From: Lentisphaerota bacterium
GTDB taxonomy: Bacteria; Verrucomicrobiota; Lentisphaeria; Victivallales; Victivallaceae
Length of the DNA stretch: 40,443 bases
Assembly (NCBI GenBank): GCA_015061545.1
Contig: SUWJ01000019.1
Coordinates: 1 to 40,443, forward strand
Direction: 5' to 3'
Within the stretch, counting starts at the first letter, position 1, and every line of letters starts with the position of its first letter. Under the pieces are notes generated by a model. The model was not told where the DNA came from. It worked only from the letters and a program-made list of their open reading frames with translations, and did not search any database. Positions 14,983-23,602 of this stretch are shown here, in pieces. The position numbers and the translations under genes are program-made.

Positions 14983-15025
14983 GTGCAAAAAGTGTTTTCT
15001 TATCGTGATTTGCATTATATCAGGC

Positions 15026-15058
15026 AAAAAAATGCGGCAAACCACGGGGGCTGCCGCA
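15026..15058 (-). terminator. Rho-independent terminator after the 493-residue GH78-type gene
   Basis: TGCGGCA (15033-15039) and TGCCGCA (15052-15058) form a 7-bp stem with a 12-nt loop. On the minus strand seven T follow (15032-15026). It separates the two GH78-type genes into different transcripts. Confidence 0.85.
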
Positions 15059-15085
15059 CCATTGCATTGATTTAATAAAGTTATA

Positions 15086-16567
15086 TCAGAATACCGTCCG
15101 CTCGACAGATGCTTTGCCATCCTCGTAATATACATCTATGCAGCCGTCGGGGGTGGGCTGACGGAAGTGGAAATACTCCAGATCACCGGGATGCGGATCG
15201 AGTATATAATCGGCAAAACCAGGTTTGGTCGGACGCAGCCCCACCACCCAGCGCGGAATCAGATTGGCAGGGGCAGCTCCCCAGGCGTGGGTCCAGTCCT
15301 GATGAGGTTTGATCAGATTATCCCACCCTTCCATAGTGATCGTGGACCCGGCTGCCAGCATATGCAGCCAGCTGCGCGTACCCGTACCGGTCAGCAATTC
15401 CAGTAAATAATCATCCATGCCGCACGCGCCGCAAACTTCCAGCAGGTACTGGGCGCCGTAAACGCTGCATTGCATACCGCGGGAACGGATGAATTTGCCC
15501 AGCGCAGCTTTTTCCGACTCTTCGGCAATTCCGAACCGCACCGCAAAAACTGCCGTATGCAGCGAAGTATGCCCGGCATTGGGACTGTCTTCGGGCAACT
15601 CGCCCTGCCACATAGTCTTGCGCATAACCTGTTTCAGCGCTTCGGCACGTTCCTGATATTTTTTATCGCCCGTAAGGTTGAACATGGCACGCAATGCGCC
15701 TACCCGGTAAGCGTTGGGTACAAAGTTCACTTCGCCGAAAACATAACCATCCCGATCCGGTTCGGGCCAGTCGATGATATCGCGGATCCTGCCCTGCCCC
15801 GTGATCATACCGTCGCGCACTTCCAGATTATCCAGCAGACGTTCAGGCAGCCACTTGAGCCAGCGGTCAACGCTTGCCCGATCGCCGCTGTAAAGCAGAT
15901 AATCTTCCGCCAGAATCGGACTCAACAGCTGCCACTCCGTCGGCCAGGTGGGGCGTTCTGCGAACCAATCCATGGTGCGTCGGGCGGTTTCAAAGTTGGC
16001 ATCGCAGCAGAAATGACCCAGCTGATTGATATAAGTATCGCCTTCATAGGGCTGGCGTTCGCGGTCGCCGTCGATATAATAACCGAAGACGTTGGTCGCC
16101 TTGATGGAGTATTTGCAGAAATCCCACACCTGATCCAGCTGCGGATCGGAGCTTTCAAACACCGATGCCGAATCGTCCCAATCCTGCTGACAGACTGTGC
16201 GGCGCACCTTCAGCGGTCCGTAGTAGTGATTGACTTCCACATAGCGGAACGGCGCAACTTCGCCGCCGTATTCGGCAGGAGTTGGCGTATAGGGAAAAAC
16301 CGACCCGTATGCGGGGTAGAACTTCGGAATATTGAATTTATATGTATGAGTGCCTTTTCTTGCCACAATGCGGTCGATGATAAAAGTCCGCCAGGAATGT
16401 TCATGCAGAATACTGCCGTTGCTGCAGGATTCGCCGATCACCACCTCCACAAGATGATCAAAGTCAGCTGTCAGTTCAACTTCCAGCGTGCCGTAAGCCG
16501 AACGGCCGAAATCAAAAAAACTCTCGCCTGTGGCAACTCCATGCCGTTCCTCGGTAAACATCTGCAT
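15086..16567 (-). CDS. Short GH78-type glycoside hydrolase (lacks N-terminal jelly roll)
   Basis: The 493-residue cytoplasmic protein is a relative of the 737-residue enzyme downstream and shares its order of motifs. FFDFGRSAYGTLEVEL opens the beta domain, then DGDRERQPYEGDTYINQLGHF (E170, E175, D177) forms the active-site loop, TMEGWDNL (E413) the general base, and AWGAAPANLIPRWVVGLRPTKPGFADYILDPHPG the C-terminal sandwich. The N-terminal jelly roll present in the paralogue is missing. This is not a sequencing truncation: AAAGGA precedes the ATG and a consensus promoter lies just upstream. GH78 is a broad family, so rhamnose, or another deoxy- or uronic sugar, could be the substrate. Confidence 0.82.
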   Translation of the reverse strand: MQMFTEERHGVATGESFFDFGRSAYGTLEVELTADFDHLVEVVIGESCSNGSILHEHSWRTFIIDRIVARKGTHTYKFNIPKFYPAYGSVFPYTPTPAEYGGEVAPFRYVEVNHYYGPLKVRRTVCQQDWDDSASVFESSDPQLDQVWDFCKYSIKATNVFGYYIDGDRERQPYEGDTYINQLGHFCCDANFETARRTMDWFAERPTWPTEWQLLSPILAEDYLLYSGDRASVDRWLKWLPERLLDNLEVRDGMITGQGRIRDIIDWPEPDRDGYVFGEVNFVPNAYRVGALRAMFNLTGDKKYQERAEALKQVMRKTMWQGELPEDSPNAGHTSLHTAVFAVRFGIAEESEKAALGKFIRSRGMQCSVYGAQYLLEVCGACGMDDYLLELLTGTGTRSWLHMLAAGSTITMEGWDNLIKPHQDWTHAWGAAPANLIPRWVVGLRPTKPGFADYILDPHPGDLEYFHFRQPTPDGCIDVYYEDGKASVERTVF

Positions 16568-16620
16568 AAAAAAGTCCTTTCTCGCCCAAAACTTCAGATT
16601 GTTTTCCTGTTTATGCCATC

Positions 16621-16649
16621 ATTATAAAACATACTGTTGCAATTTTCAA
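16621..16649 (-). promoter_or_regulatory. Sigma70 promoter of the 493-residue GH78-type gene
   Basis: On the minus strand TTGAAA (16649-16644) and a perfect TATAAT (16626-16621) are 17 nt apart. The predicted start near 16614 gives a leader of about 47 nt and confirms the short protein's N-terminus. Confidence 0.65.
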
Positions 16650-16704
16650 AAGCAAATCGTCAACTGAATTTTTCTTAATAAAAAATTTATTAAGCCAGCT
16701 TTGC

Positions 16705-18471
16705 TCAAACACCGAACTGCATACGGTGATATTTACTGTAGATCCCGTTCTTTGCCAGCAATTCCTCATGGCTGCCGATTTCGGCAATTCTGCCGTCTTC
16801 GATGGCGATGATCTTATCGGCGTGGCGGATCGTACTCAAACGGTGGGCAATAACCAGCGTAGTCCGTCCGCGGGAAAGCACCTGCAACGCAGCTTGAATA
16901 TGCCGTTCACTTTCGTTATCCAGCGCGCTGGTAGCTTCGTCCAGAATCAATATCGGCGGATTCTTAAGAAATACTCTGGCAATGGCAATGCGCTGTTTCT
17001 GACCGCCGGAAAGACGAACGCCCCGTTCGCCGACTTCGGTATCGTACTGCAAAGGCAGCGTCATTATAAAATCATGGATATTGGCACGGCGGGCGGCAGC
17101 TTCGATCTCCTGTTGCGACGCATGGGGTTTGCCGTAGGTTATATTATCGCGCACGGTGCCTGAAAACATATAAATATCCTGCTGCACGATCCCGATATGA
17201 TTGCGCAGCGCCTTGAGCTGCCACTTGCGCACATCCACCCCATCCACCAGTACAGAGCCGGAAATAACATCGTAAAATCTCGGCAGCAGCGCACAAATCG
17301 TGCTTTTTCCGCCGCCGGAAGGTCCGACCAGCGCCACGGTGGAACCGGCTTCAACGGCAAAAGATACATCGTTAAGCACCATATTTTCCGCTTCGTATTC
17401 AAAATTAACGTTTTTATACTCCAATACGCCCTTGCGTTCAGCGGGAATCACGGCATTTTCCGCTTCCCGCACCTCCGGTACTGTAGCTAAAACTTCGGCA
17501 AAGCGGCGGAACCCTGACCAGCCACGCTGAAACTGTTCGGTAAAATTTATCAGCATTTCCAGCGGATGAACAAATATACCTATATACAACGCATAGATCG
17601 CCAGCTCGCTCAGCGAAATCATATCTTTAGCAATAAAAATCCCGCCGAAAAGCAATATTGCCACATAGAGCAAGCCCTGAAAAAATGAATTTCCCGCATG
17701 AAAGCGGCCCATTATGCGGTAATTATCCACCTTTGAATCCAGAAACGCCCGATTGCAATCTGCAAACTTGCCCTGCTCGACTTCTTCGTTGGCAAAAGAT
17801 TTCACCACCCGTATTCCCGCCAGCGAATCCTGGATCTGCGAATTGACCAGCGCGATTTTCTTACGGTTATCCGCAAAGACCTGCCGCATATATTTGCGCA
17901 TAAAAACACAGTAAGATGTCATTGCCAGCGTAACCACCAGCAGAATAAGCGTCAGCTGCCAGTTTACCGCAGAGAGTATGACAAACGCGCCGATCACCTT
18001 CAGACTCGACAGCAATATTATCTCGGGGCCGTGATGCGCCAATTCAGTTATATCAAAAAGATCGGATACGATCCTTGACATCATCTCACCGGTGTTATTG
18101 CGGTCGAAATAGGAAAAGCTCAAACGTTGATAATGTTCAAAAATATCCTGCCGCATATCCGTTTCCATACGCGCACCCATGATATGCCCCCAGCAGGTGA
18201 TAAAGTATTGGGCGAACAAGCGGATCAGATACAGCCCCGCCAGCGCAGCGGCGATCCAGCCGATGGTGCGGAGGATCTCCGTTGTTCCGCCGTCAGCAGC
18301 AATACGGCTCAGCACATTCAAAAATTGCGGAAATGCCAGATCAACCGCCGAAACGATCAATGCACACACCATATCCAGCACAAACAACCCCATATAAGGC
18401 TTGTAGTATCGGCAGAATCTTTTAAATAACGCCGGCTGCGGAGTTGTTTTTTCTATTGTCGGATCATTCAT
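16705..18471 (-). CDS. ABC exporter, fused membrane and ATPase domains (MsbA type)
   Basis: The 588-residue half-transporter has six membrane helices in about 20-310 (GLFVLDMVCALIVSAVDLAFP, IGWIAAALAGLYLIRLFAQYF, VIGAFVILSAVNWQLTLILLVVTLAM among them). The nucleotide-binding domain carries Walker A GPSGGGKST, the signature LSGGQKQRIAIAR, Walker B ILILDEATSALD and the H-loop VIAHRLST. It works as a homodimer at the inner membrane. MsbA-type exporters flip lipid A core or other lipids, or export drugs and peptides; the substrate is not specified by sequence. It lies between glycoside-hydrolase genes but has its own spacing (about 100-140 nt each side), so a functional tie to them is not shown. 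Confidence 0.9.
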   Translation of the reverse strand: MNDPTIEKTTPQPALFKRFCRYYKPYMGLFVLDMVCALIVSAVDLAFPQFLNVLSRIAADGGTTEILRTIGWIAAALAGLYLIRLFAQYFITCWGHIMGARMETDMRQDIFEHYQRLSFSYFDRNNTGEMMSRIVSDLFDITELAHHGPEIILLSSLKVIGAFVILSAVNWQLTLILLVVTLAMTSYCVFMRKYMRQVFADNRKKIALVNSQIQDSLAGIRVVKSFANEEVEQGKFADCNRAFLDSKVDNYRIMGRFHAGNSFFQGLLYVAILLFGGIFIAKDMISLSELAIYALYIGIFVHPLEMLINFTEQFQRGWSGFRRFAEVLATVPEVREAENAVIPAERKGVLEYKNVNFEYEAENMVLNDVSFAVEAGSTVALVGPSGGGKSTICALLPRFYDVISGSVLVDGVDVRKWQLKALRNHIGIVQQDIYMFSGTVRDNITYGKPHASQQEIEAAARRANIHDFIMTLPLQYDTEVGERGVRLSGGQKQRIAIARVFLKNPPILILDEATSALDNESERHIQAALQVLSRGRTTLVIAHRLSTIRHADKIIAIEDGRIAEIGSHEELLAKNGIYSKYHRMQFGV

Positions 18472-18489
18472 ATTTCAGAGCTTCTTTTC

Positions 18490-18545
18490 TGCCGTAAAAT
18501 CACGGCAACCAAACGGCGGAACAGAATTTTCTTCCATTCCGCCGT
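18490..18545 (-). terminator. Tandem hairpins ending the three-gene operon
   Basis: ACGGCGGAA (18513-18521) with TTCCGCCGT (18537-18545), and TGCCGT (18490-18495) with ACGGCA (18502-18507), form two consecutive stems downstream of the gene ending at 18570. The T-tracts are short, so termination strength is uncertain. Confidence 0.45.
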
Positions 18546-18569
18546 AAGCAAACTGTTCAGCTTGCAATA

Positions 18570-19829
18570 TTATTCGATCACCACTTTGAGATCTTCGATA
18601 ATCAAATCTGCCTTGGGATTGGTATTCTGCAAATCCAGCATATTGAGTCCGTCGGCTTCCGCCACACGGGTAATATCCAGCTTGAAATCAAAGGGATTGT
18701 TGTTTTCGTAGGTCAACGGCAGGTAAGGACTTTTTTTGTCTATATCCATAAACGTATTGCAGAAATAGACAATAAAACCGTTTTTATTGGCAATGTTGAC
18801 CTTGCGTTCAGGTCTGCCCGCCATGGTCAGAACTTTACCCGGTTTGACCGCATTGTTGGTTCCCAGCGCCTTGCTGTTGAGCTTGATCTGCAGCATCTGG
18901 GTATTCCCCGCCGGACCTGCCTTGGCAGAGCTGGCACGGGCCTTGAACTCCAGATAAGCCTTTTTGCCGTTCAGCTGCGGCAGAATAAAGGTAAAATTGT
19001 CCGCACTCTGAGGTTTGACAATAATGCGTTTGATCGGAGTTACCGGCACAACCGTATCGCTGGCGGCGACATTGGCATCTTCATTCGCTGGATAAAGTGC
19101 CGAAGTTACTTCGCCGGTACGGTCAAGCACTTCCACGGCGTAGCTGCCGAAAGCGGGAACTTTGATCGTTTTATTGTATTCCGCAGCGTTGATATTTTCT
19201 TTCAGCACTGTACCGATCACCGAATTTCGCACCGTAACCATTTGCAGTCCGCCACCCTTGACGCTGATATTCAAATCGGTGCTGCCGCATTTGAAAACAA
19301 TATCATCGAAGAGTATCTCGCCCTGCTGTTTGTAAAAACAAAGGTAAAGCGTCCCCATCTTTACATCCATCGGGATCTCGCTGCTGATCGAAAACTCTGC
19401 CCAGTTGTAATCCGTCTTGGGCATATCCGGCACCCGCGAATAGATCGGTTTGCCGCCGGCGGCAGGATCAAAGGAGAGCGACAGACTGCCGCTGGCAGCT
19501 TTTTCGCCGCTGCCGCTGCGTTTGGCGCGAAGTTTCAAATAGTATGGCTCGCCTTTTTTGAACGCATTGCGGAGGCGGTGATAAGCGTTGGGACTCTTTT
19601 CCGGATTGCCTGTAATCTTGAGTGCGGTTGCTGCAGCATCCGCAGTAACCAGCTCAGGGGCAGCCCGATTGGCGCTCCAGCTGGTAAGTTTGCCATCGGT
19701 AAAATCGCTCTGCAGGATATAATTTTGAGTCGGCAAAGCGGGAGTGCTGCTGATGGTGATTTCAGGAGCGGCATAAAGCGCGCTTCCTGCAGCGGCCGCC
19801 AAAGCGGCACTCAATACGATCTTATTCAT
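18570..19829 (-). CDS. Secreted protein with CBM4/9-like jelly rolls, function unknown
   Basis: The 419-residue protein begins with a signal peptide (NKIVLSAALAAAAGSALYA, cleavage before APE). Residues about 35-190 resemble a CBM4/9-type jelly roll (NYILQSDFTDGKLTSWSANR at its start, then a strand and EILFDDIVFK at its end). The second half has another beta-rich region ending DLQNTNPKADLIIEDLKVVIE, which again looks like the last strand of such a fold. No catalytic motif is seen. The reading frame extends 14 codons further (GTG at 19871, overlapping the upstream stop), but GGAG 7 nt before 19829 and a normal signal peptide favour this start. It is the last gene of the deacetylase-like operon. 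Confidence 0.65.
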   Translation of the reverse strand: MNKIVLSAALAAAAGSALYAAPEITISSTPALPTQNYILQSDFTDGKLTSWSANRAAPELVTADAAATALKITGNPEKSPNAYHRLRNAFKKGEPYYLKLRAKRSGSGEKAASGSLSLSFDPAAGGKPIYSRVPDMPKTDYNWAEFSISSEIPMDVKMGTLYLCFYKQQGEILFDDIVFKCGSTDLNISVKGGGLQMVTVRNSVIGTVLKENINAAEYNKTIKVPAFGSYAVEVLDRTGEVTSALYPANEDANVAASDTVVPVTPIKRIIVKPQSADNFTFILPQLNGKKAYLEFKARASSAKAGPAGNTQMLQIKLNSKALGTNNAVKPGKVLTMAGRPERKVNIANKNGFIVYFCNTFMDIDKKSPYLPLTYENNNPFDFKLDITRVAEADGLNMLDLQNTNPKADLIIEDLKVVIE

Positions 19830-19867
19830 AAATATCTCCAATATCTCATATTTTCTCAATTTGAGGA

Positions 19868-20551
19868 TCACTTTTCGATTTCAAAGTCATAAAAGCGGTT
19901 CACGCCTTCGCAGGCAACGATCCCGGCGTAGTATTCACGGGGCAGCAAATCGTCGATAAAACCGAACTTATGATCGCCGACCGATACTTCCATTACCGGA
20001 CCGCGGGCGGTGAATTTTATATCGACTTCCAATTCGTACTTGACGTTGGGCAGAAATTTAACATTCAAATACCCCATTTTGCGCCACACCTGTTTACCGT
20101 CTTTGAACCAATGCCGCCACACGTTGATCCCCTGATCGTAAAGCACGATTTCGTAATGGGTACGGAATTCGGGGTAATTGTTGGCATCAGCACCCGGTTT
20201 TTCGGCAATAACGATCGAAGGCGCCATGCGGTAATCAAAGCTCATTTCCGCCTTGATTTCGCTGTTGCCGGAAATCGGATTCTTATAGATCATAGCCGCA
20301 TAGGTTTCGGGCGCACGCTTGTTGAGCATTTCCACCGGCGAAGCATCCGCAGGGCAGATATTGACAATGTGCGTAGCTTCCTGCTTGAACCCGTTGATAT
20401 TGGGCCAACGGGAACTCTTGACCTGAATAAAGTCGTTCTTATTCCACCCGCCGGGAACAAACTTACATTCAAAAATCTCGTCTGCGCCAAGCGCCGCTCC
20501 GCAGATAGCGACAACTGTTGCCAGGAAGAATTTACCGATGCTGAATTTCAT
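19868..20551 (-). CDS. Secreted beta-sandwich protein, function unknown (lectin-like)
   Basis: The roughly 227-residue protein has a signal peptide (SIGKFFLATVVAICGAALGA). A single beta-rich domain follows, with strands such as AEMSFDYRMAPSIVI, THYEIVLYDQGINVWRHWFKDGK, YELEVDIKFTARGPVMEVSVGDHKFGFID and the closing YYAGIVACEGVNRFYDFEIEK. This ending is typical of concanavalin-like folds related to DUF1080 and LamG, but I cannot name a family. An ATG at 20575 overlaps the upstream stop (ATGA); the internal ATG at 20551 has AAAGGA before it and gives a standard signal peptide, so it is preferred. It is the middle gene of the operon. Confidence 0.6.
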   Translation of the reverse strand: MKFSIGKFFLATVVAICGAALGADEIFECKFVPGGWNKNDFIQVKSSRWPNINGFKQEATHIVNICPADASPVEMLNKRAPETYAAMIYKNPISGNSEIKAEMSFDYRMAPSIVIAEKPGADANNYPEFRTHYEIVLYDQGINVWRHWFKDGKQVWRKMGYLNVKFLPNVKYELEVDIKFTARGPVMEVSVGDHKFGFIDDLLPREYYAGIVACEGVNRFYDFEIEK

Positions 20552-20571
20552 GATTTCAAATCCTTTCTTTT

Positions 20572-21381
20572 TCAATGAAAATACTTGCTTTTACGGATAA
20601 TGTATTTAAGTTCTTCAAAATCATAATTACTGCTCCACCAGGTGGGGTGCTGCAAAAATACGATCACATCGCCCGCCTTGCGCTGCTGCAATGCCTGAAC
20701 AAACTCATCGCCGCCGATACAGCGGGACTCCACCGCGTAGAAATAACGGTCGCCAAATGTCTTTTCCAAACGGTCAAAAAAGCAATAGAGTTCGCCCGAC
20801 GGCGGCAACCCGCACGCTTTGATCAAATCTTCGTTGAACGTTCCGTCAGAGTTTCTCACCAGCGCGGAAGAATCTATACCTGACTTGTAAACGCCATGGC
20901 CGAACGCCAGCGTTATTTCAGGAAAAATCGCCCGCAATTTCGCCATATTGCTGCGGAAACTTGCTATTGCCGCTGTTTGATCGCCGTTGCAGATAACCAG
21001 ATCTTCGTGCTGATACTGAAACTCATGTCCCAGATCCCGAATCTTGTACAACTCATCCATCCACATAGCTTCCGCCACCGAGATCATGCGGATATTGTAG
21101 CTGGTACTGAAGCCGAAATCGTGTTCCATTTCCGCCATTTTCAACGCCAGAAAATTATCGTTCGGCCGCTCGATATCGTGCAGCCAGATCACCCGGACCT
21201 TATCTTCAAGCGCCAATTCGCCCTTGAAAAACAGCTCGTATGCCTGAGATTCATTGACCACCGAGTAGCGATCTTTGATCATTTCACGACATATCTTGCT
21301 GTACTCCTGAGCATTAAAATCCTGCCTGACGTGCGAATAATGCTCAAAAGCCAAATCCATCGGCACATATTTACCGCTCAT
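20572..21381 (-). CDS. NodB-like polysaccharide deacetylase-family protein
   Basis: The 269-residue cytoplasmic protein shows the layout of the deacetylase-like group with IWLHDIERPNDNFLALKMAEMEHDFGFSTSYNIR (strand 1 and the HD pair that binds metal in active enzymes). IRDLGHEFQYQHEDL follows (strand 2, with His residues), then FRSNMAKLRAI, ITLAFGHG and a final FLQHPTWW. In classical NodB enzymes the first motif is a T/S-F-D-D and the second HxxxH. Here the order is HDIE and GHEFQYQHE, as in uncharacterised members found in surface-polysaccharide loci. It probably acts on an acetylated sugar, yet catalysis is not assured. It leads a three-gene operon with two secreted beta proteins, behind a good promoter. 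Confidence 0.65.
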   Translation of the reverse strand: MSGKYVPMDLAFEHYSHVRQDFNAQEYSKICREMIKDRYSVVNESQAYELFFKGELALEDKVRVIWLHDIERPNDNFLALKMAEMEHDFGFSTSYNIRMISVAEAMWMDELYKIRDLGHEFQYQHEDLVICNGDQTAAIASFRSNMAKLRAIFPEITLAFGHGVYKSGIDSSALVRNSDGTFNEDLIKACGLPPSGELYCFFDRLEKTFGDRYFYAVESRCIGGDEFVQALQQRKAGDVIVFLQHPTWWSSNYDFEELKYIIRKSKYFH

Positions 21382-21426
21382 AAACCGTTCCTTCCAGCGT
21401 TACAAAAACTGCCCTGTTCCGGGACT

Positions 21427-21455
21427 AATATACACCGGTAAAATTATAAATGCAA
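21427..21455 (-). promoter_or_regulatory. Promoter of the deacetylase-like operon
   Basis: On the minus strand TTGCAT (21455-21450) and TATATT (21432-21427) have an exact 17-nt spacer. The predicted start near 21420 leaves a leader of about 40 nt. The same element also lies just downstream of gspK and so separates the two operons. Confidence 0.55.
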
Positions 21456-21537
21456 GTAAATAAAACGGTTTTTGCCCCCGGAACGGCAGTAAAATCCGCC
21501 TTGGAATCACCGCCTTGAGCCAACGATGATATGCCGC

Positions 21538-22539
21538 TTAATAGACCAGCCAATCCCAGAAGTCGATAATGAACCCCGATTCGCTTTCAATCCCCGGATC
21601 AAAGTAAGTAGCATCCATACGGACCGAAGAACTTGTTTCTTTGGAAGCGCTTTCAATGGTAATGCGGTAACACTTACTGTTGTTTATAGTGTAAAAGCGT
21701 TTGAGTGTAGTCAACAGCAGCGGCTCAAACTCCTCGTTCAGCACCTCCGGCACCGGATTGCGTTTGAAGGTTTTGATGATCCGCAGCGTTTCCAGCGCGT
21801 CCTCGTGACTCAAATTGCTGTAGTTGGTCAGCATGGCGTAATTTGCCTGCAGCAGATCGGGGCGCTGATTGCGGGCACGGCTCATTCCCAGCGGATTTAT
21901 CCAGCTCAAGCGCCCGTTGCGGTCAGGCGGAAAAAACTTGATCCCGTCGGGTATGTACCAAAGTTCTTCGCGGTATTGCAGCGCAGCATCGCGGGGCAGC
22001 TGGATCTCTTCTTCCAGCGCTTCGTAATCATCGTGTTCCATACCATCCACGCCTACGGTATCGTTGGCGTCGGTATAGTCGGTGTAGCGGGTTTGGAAAA
22101 TCGTTACCGCTTCGCTGAGATCCTCGTCCTCGCTGCTGCGGTTTTTAGTTAAATTACGGATCACCGAAGCCACTCCTGAATCTATGGAAAAACCGCCCAT
22201 ACCGTTTTCGATGCGGTATTTTACCGGTGTCCCATAATAATCCAGCTTGCGCAAACGGCCGTCGGGCAGAAAACGTTCTTCGTCGTATTCGCTGTAATCA
22301 AAAGTGGCAAGATCATTGGTGTTATACACATAATTATCCGCCGCCTGCAGCCAGATCACCCGATTCATCGCCCCTTCGGCAACATAGCGGGAACGCAGCA
22401 TATCAGCGTCATTACGGATGCCGTAAACCGCCAGCTGCGAGTAGGCGGTCATGCTCATCACCAGCAAACTTACCGATGCAAGCATAACCAGCACAGTCAC
22501 CAGCGCGACTCCCGCTTCGGAATTTCTCTCTTTAATCAT
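21538..22539 (-). CDS. gspK: Type II secretion minor pseudopilin GspK
   Basis: The 333-residue protein is the large pseudopilin that caps the pilus tip with GspI and GspJ. Its leader ends EAG before VALVTVLVMLASVSLLVMSM, one hydrophobic helix; like other GspK it has no Glu at +5. The globular part includes RYVAEGAMNRVIWLQAADNY and a GGFSIDSGVASVIRNL segment in place of the usual NxN helix-hairpin-helix, then ending FDPGIESESGFIIDFWDWLVY. It is the last gene of the secretion operon; its ATG overlaps the gspJ stop (ATGA). No obvious terminator follows. The call rests on position, size and the leader; sequence beyond the helix is weakly conserved. Confidence 0.8.
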   Translation of the reverse strand: MIKERNSEAGVALVTVLVMLASVSLLVMSMTAYSQLAVYGIRNDADMLRSRYVAEGAMNRVIWLQAADNYVYNTNDLATFDYSEYDEERFLPDGRLRKLDYYGTPVKYRIENGMGGFSIDSGVASVIRNLTKNRSSEDEDLSEAVTIFQTRYTDYTDANDTVGVDGMEHDDYEALEEEIQLPRDAALQYREELWYIPDGIKFFPPDRNGRLSWINPLGMSRARNQRPDLLQANYAMLTNYSNLSHEDALETLRIIKTFKRNPVPEVLNEEFEPLLLTTLKRFYTINNSKCYRITIESASKETSSSVRMDATYFDPGIESESGFIIDFWDWLVY

Positions 22540-23180
22540 AACGCCAACCCCGAATATGCCGAAACGCCTGCGGTGCGCCGGAAGTAGGAGAGCTTTTCGC
22601 CGCTTTCAAATACGATCGTAAAACCTACGCCCACGGGCAGCGTATTTTCGTACTCCTCGTCGTCCTGATCCCAATACTCCAAAAGTTCGATCTCGTCGTC
22701 ATCGGTGTAATCGGCGTAGAAAAATGCAACCGATTCGACCTTTTCCGCCAAAATCTCTTTCTTTATATTCAGCTGTTGATCTTCATCTTCCAGCCACGGC
22801 AGCATGGGAGTATTTTTGTATTCGCAAACAAATCTTTTGTTATCATCCACAAAAAGGCGGACAAAGATAAACGCGCCCTGCCCCCTGCCGTCAGGCAGCC
22901 GCATTGCAGTGAAAAACAGTTCCTCTTCCTGACCGTCGAAAACCAGATTTTCGTAATCATCGTCAGTTTCGTCGATCCAGAAAAACGGAATTATATTGCC
23001 CATCAGTTCGGCAACCTTATCCAGCTTGCGGTTGCGTTCCAGCCGTTCCGACAAAACCGTAACCTTGTCGTGACTGCGTTGAAAACCCGTCAGCGCCGCC
23101 GCTGCCGCAGTTCCCAGCAGCGCCAGAATCGCCATTGCCGCCATCAATTCGACCAGCGTAAAAAAGCTCCGCTTTTTCAT
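22536..23180 (-). CDS. gspJ: Type II secretion minor pseudopilin GspJ
   Basis: The 214-residue protein starts MKKRSFFTLVELMAAMAILALLGTAAAAALTGFQR, a prepilin leader and helix with Glu at +5 but Phe instead of Gly at -1. The body is acidic, with runs such as DETDDDYENLVFDGQEEELFFTAMRLPDGRGQGAFIFVRLF and DYTDDDEIELLEYWDQDDEEYENTLPVGVGFTIVFESGEKLSYFRRT. The latter resembles the beta sheet of GspJ. It should form the tip complex with GspI and GspK at the periplasmic end of the pseudopilus. The ATG overlaps the gspI stop (ATGA) and its own stop overlaps gspK. Confidence 0.82.
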   Translation of the reverse strand: MKKRSFFTLVELMAAMAILALLGTAAAAALTGFQRSHDKVTVLSERLERNRKLDKVAELMGNIIPFFWIDETDDDYENLVFDGQEEELFFTAMRLPDGRGQGAFIFVRLFVDDNKRFVCEYKNTPMLPWLEDEDQQLNIKKEILAEKVESVAFFYADYTDDDEIELLEYWDQDDEEYENTLPVGVGFTIVFESGEKLSYFRRTAGVSAYSGLAL

Positions 23181-23602
23181 ATTTCGTCCGCCTCGCCTTC
23201 GTCGTCGTAATAGATGCGGTCGATCTTCAATGTATCCACCACATCGCGGGTCTGACTGTTCAGCAGATTTATAACCAGTGTACGCAACGGCGCCTGCATT
23301 TCAAGATCGTTAAGTTCTTCGGGCAGATTTTCGGCATCTTCGTAATATACTTCCACCTCGTAAATATCGCTTTCAAATATTTCGGGAGGTATTTCAGGCG
23401 GATCTTCCCCCGGCAGCAGCAGACAATACTCTGCCACCTGGCTCAATGCGTGCATCCGATCCCAATTACTGTAGGCTTTGTCCACCCGATTGACCGCCGC
23501 CTGCGAAAGCGCAAAAAATCCGCTCAATGCCAGCGCCATTACTGCCATTGCCACAATAACTTCGATCAATGTAAAATTTTTACCGCTGAAACGGATCTTC
23601 AT
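23177..23602 (-). CDS. gspI: Type II secretion minor pseudopilin GspI
   Basis: The 141-residue protein has a leader ending GKN before FTLIEVIVAMAVMALALSGFFALSQAA, with Glu at +5 and Asn at -1. The following soluble part (NRVDKAYSNWDRMHALSQVAEYCLLLPGEDPPEIPPEIFE...) is short and acidic, as expected of GspI, which nucleates the tip complex. Its length is about that of the family (roughly 120-140). The start overlaps the gspH stop and the end overlaps gspJ, both as ATGA, so the three minor pseudopilins are translated in a coupled way. Confidence 0.84.
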   Translation of the reverse strand: MKIRFSGKNFTLIEVIVAMAVMALALSGFFALSQAAVNRVDKAYSNWDRMHALSQVAEYCLLLPGEDPPEIPPEIFESDIYEVEVYYEDAENLPEELNDLEMQAPLRTLVINLLNSQTRDVVDTLKIDRIYYDDEGEADEI

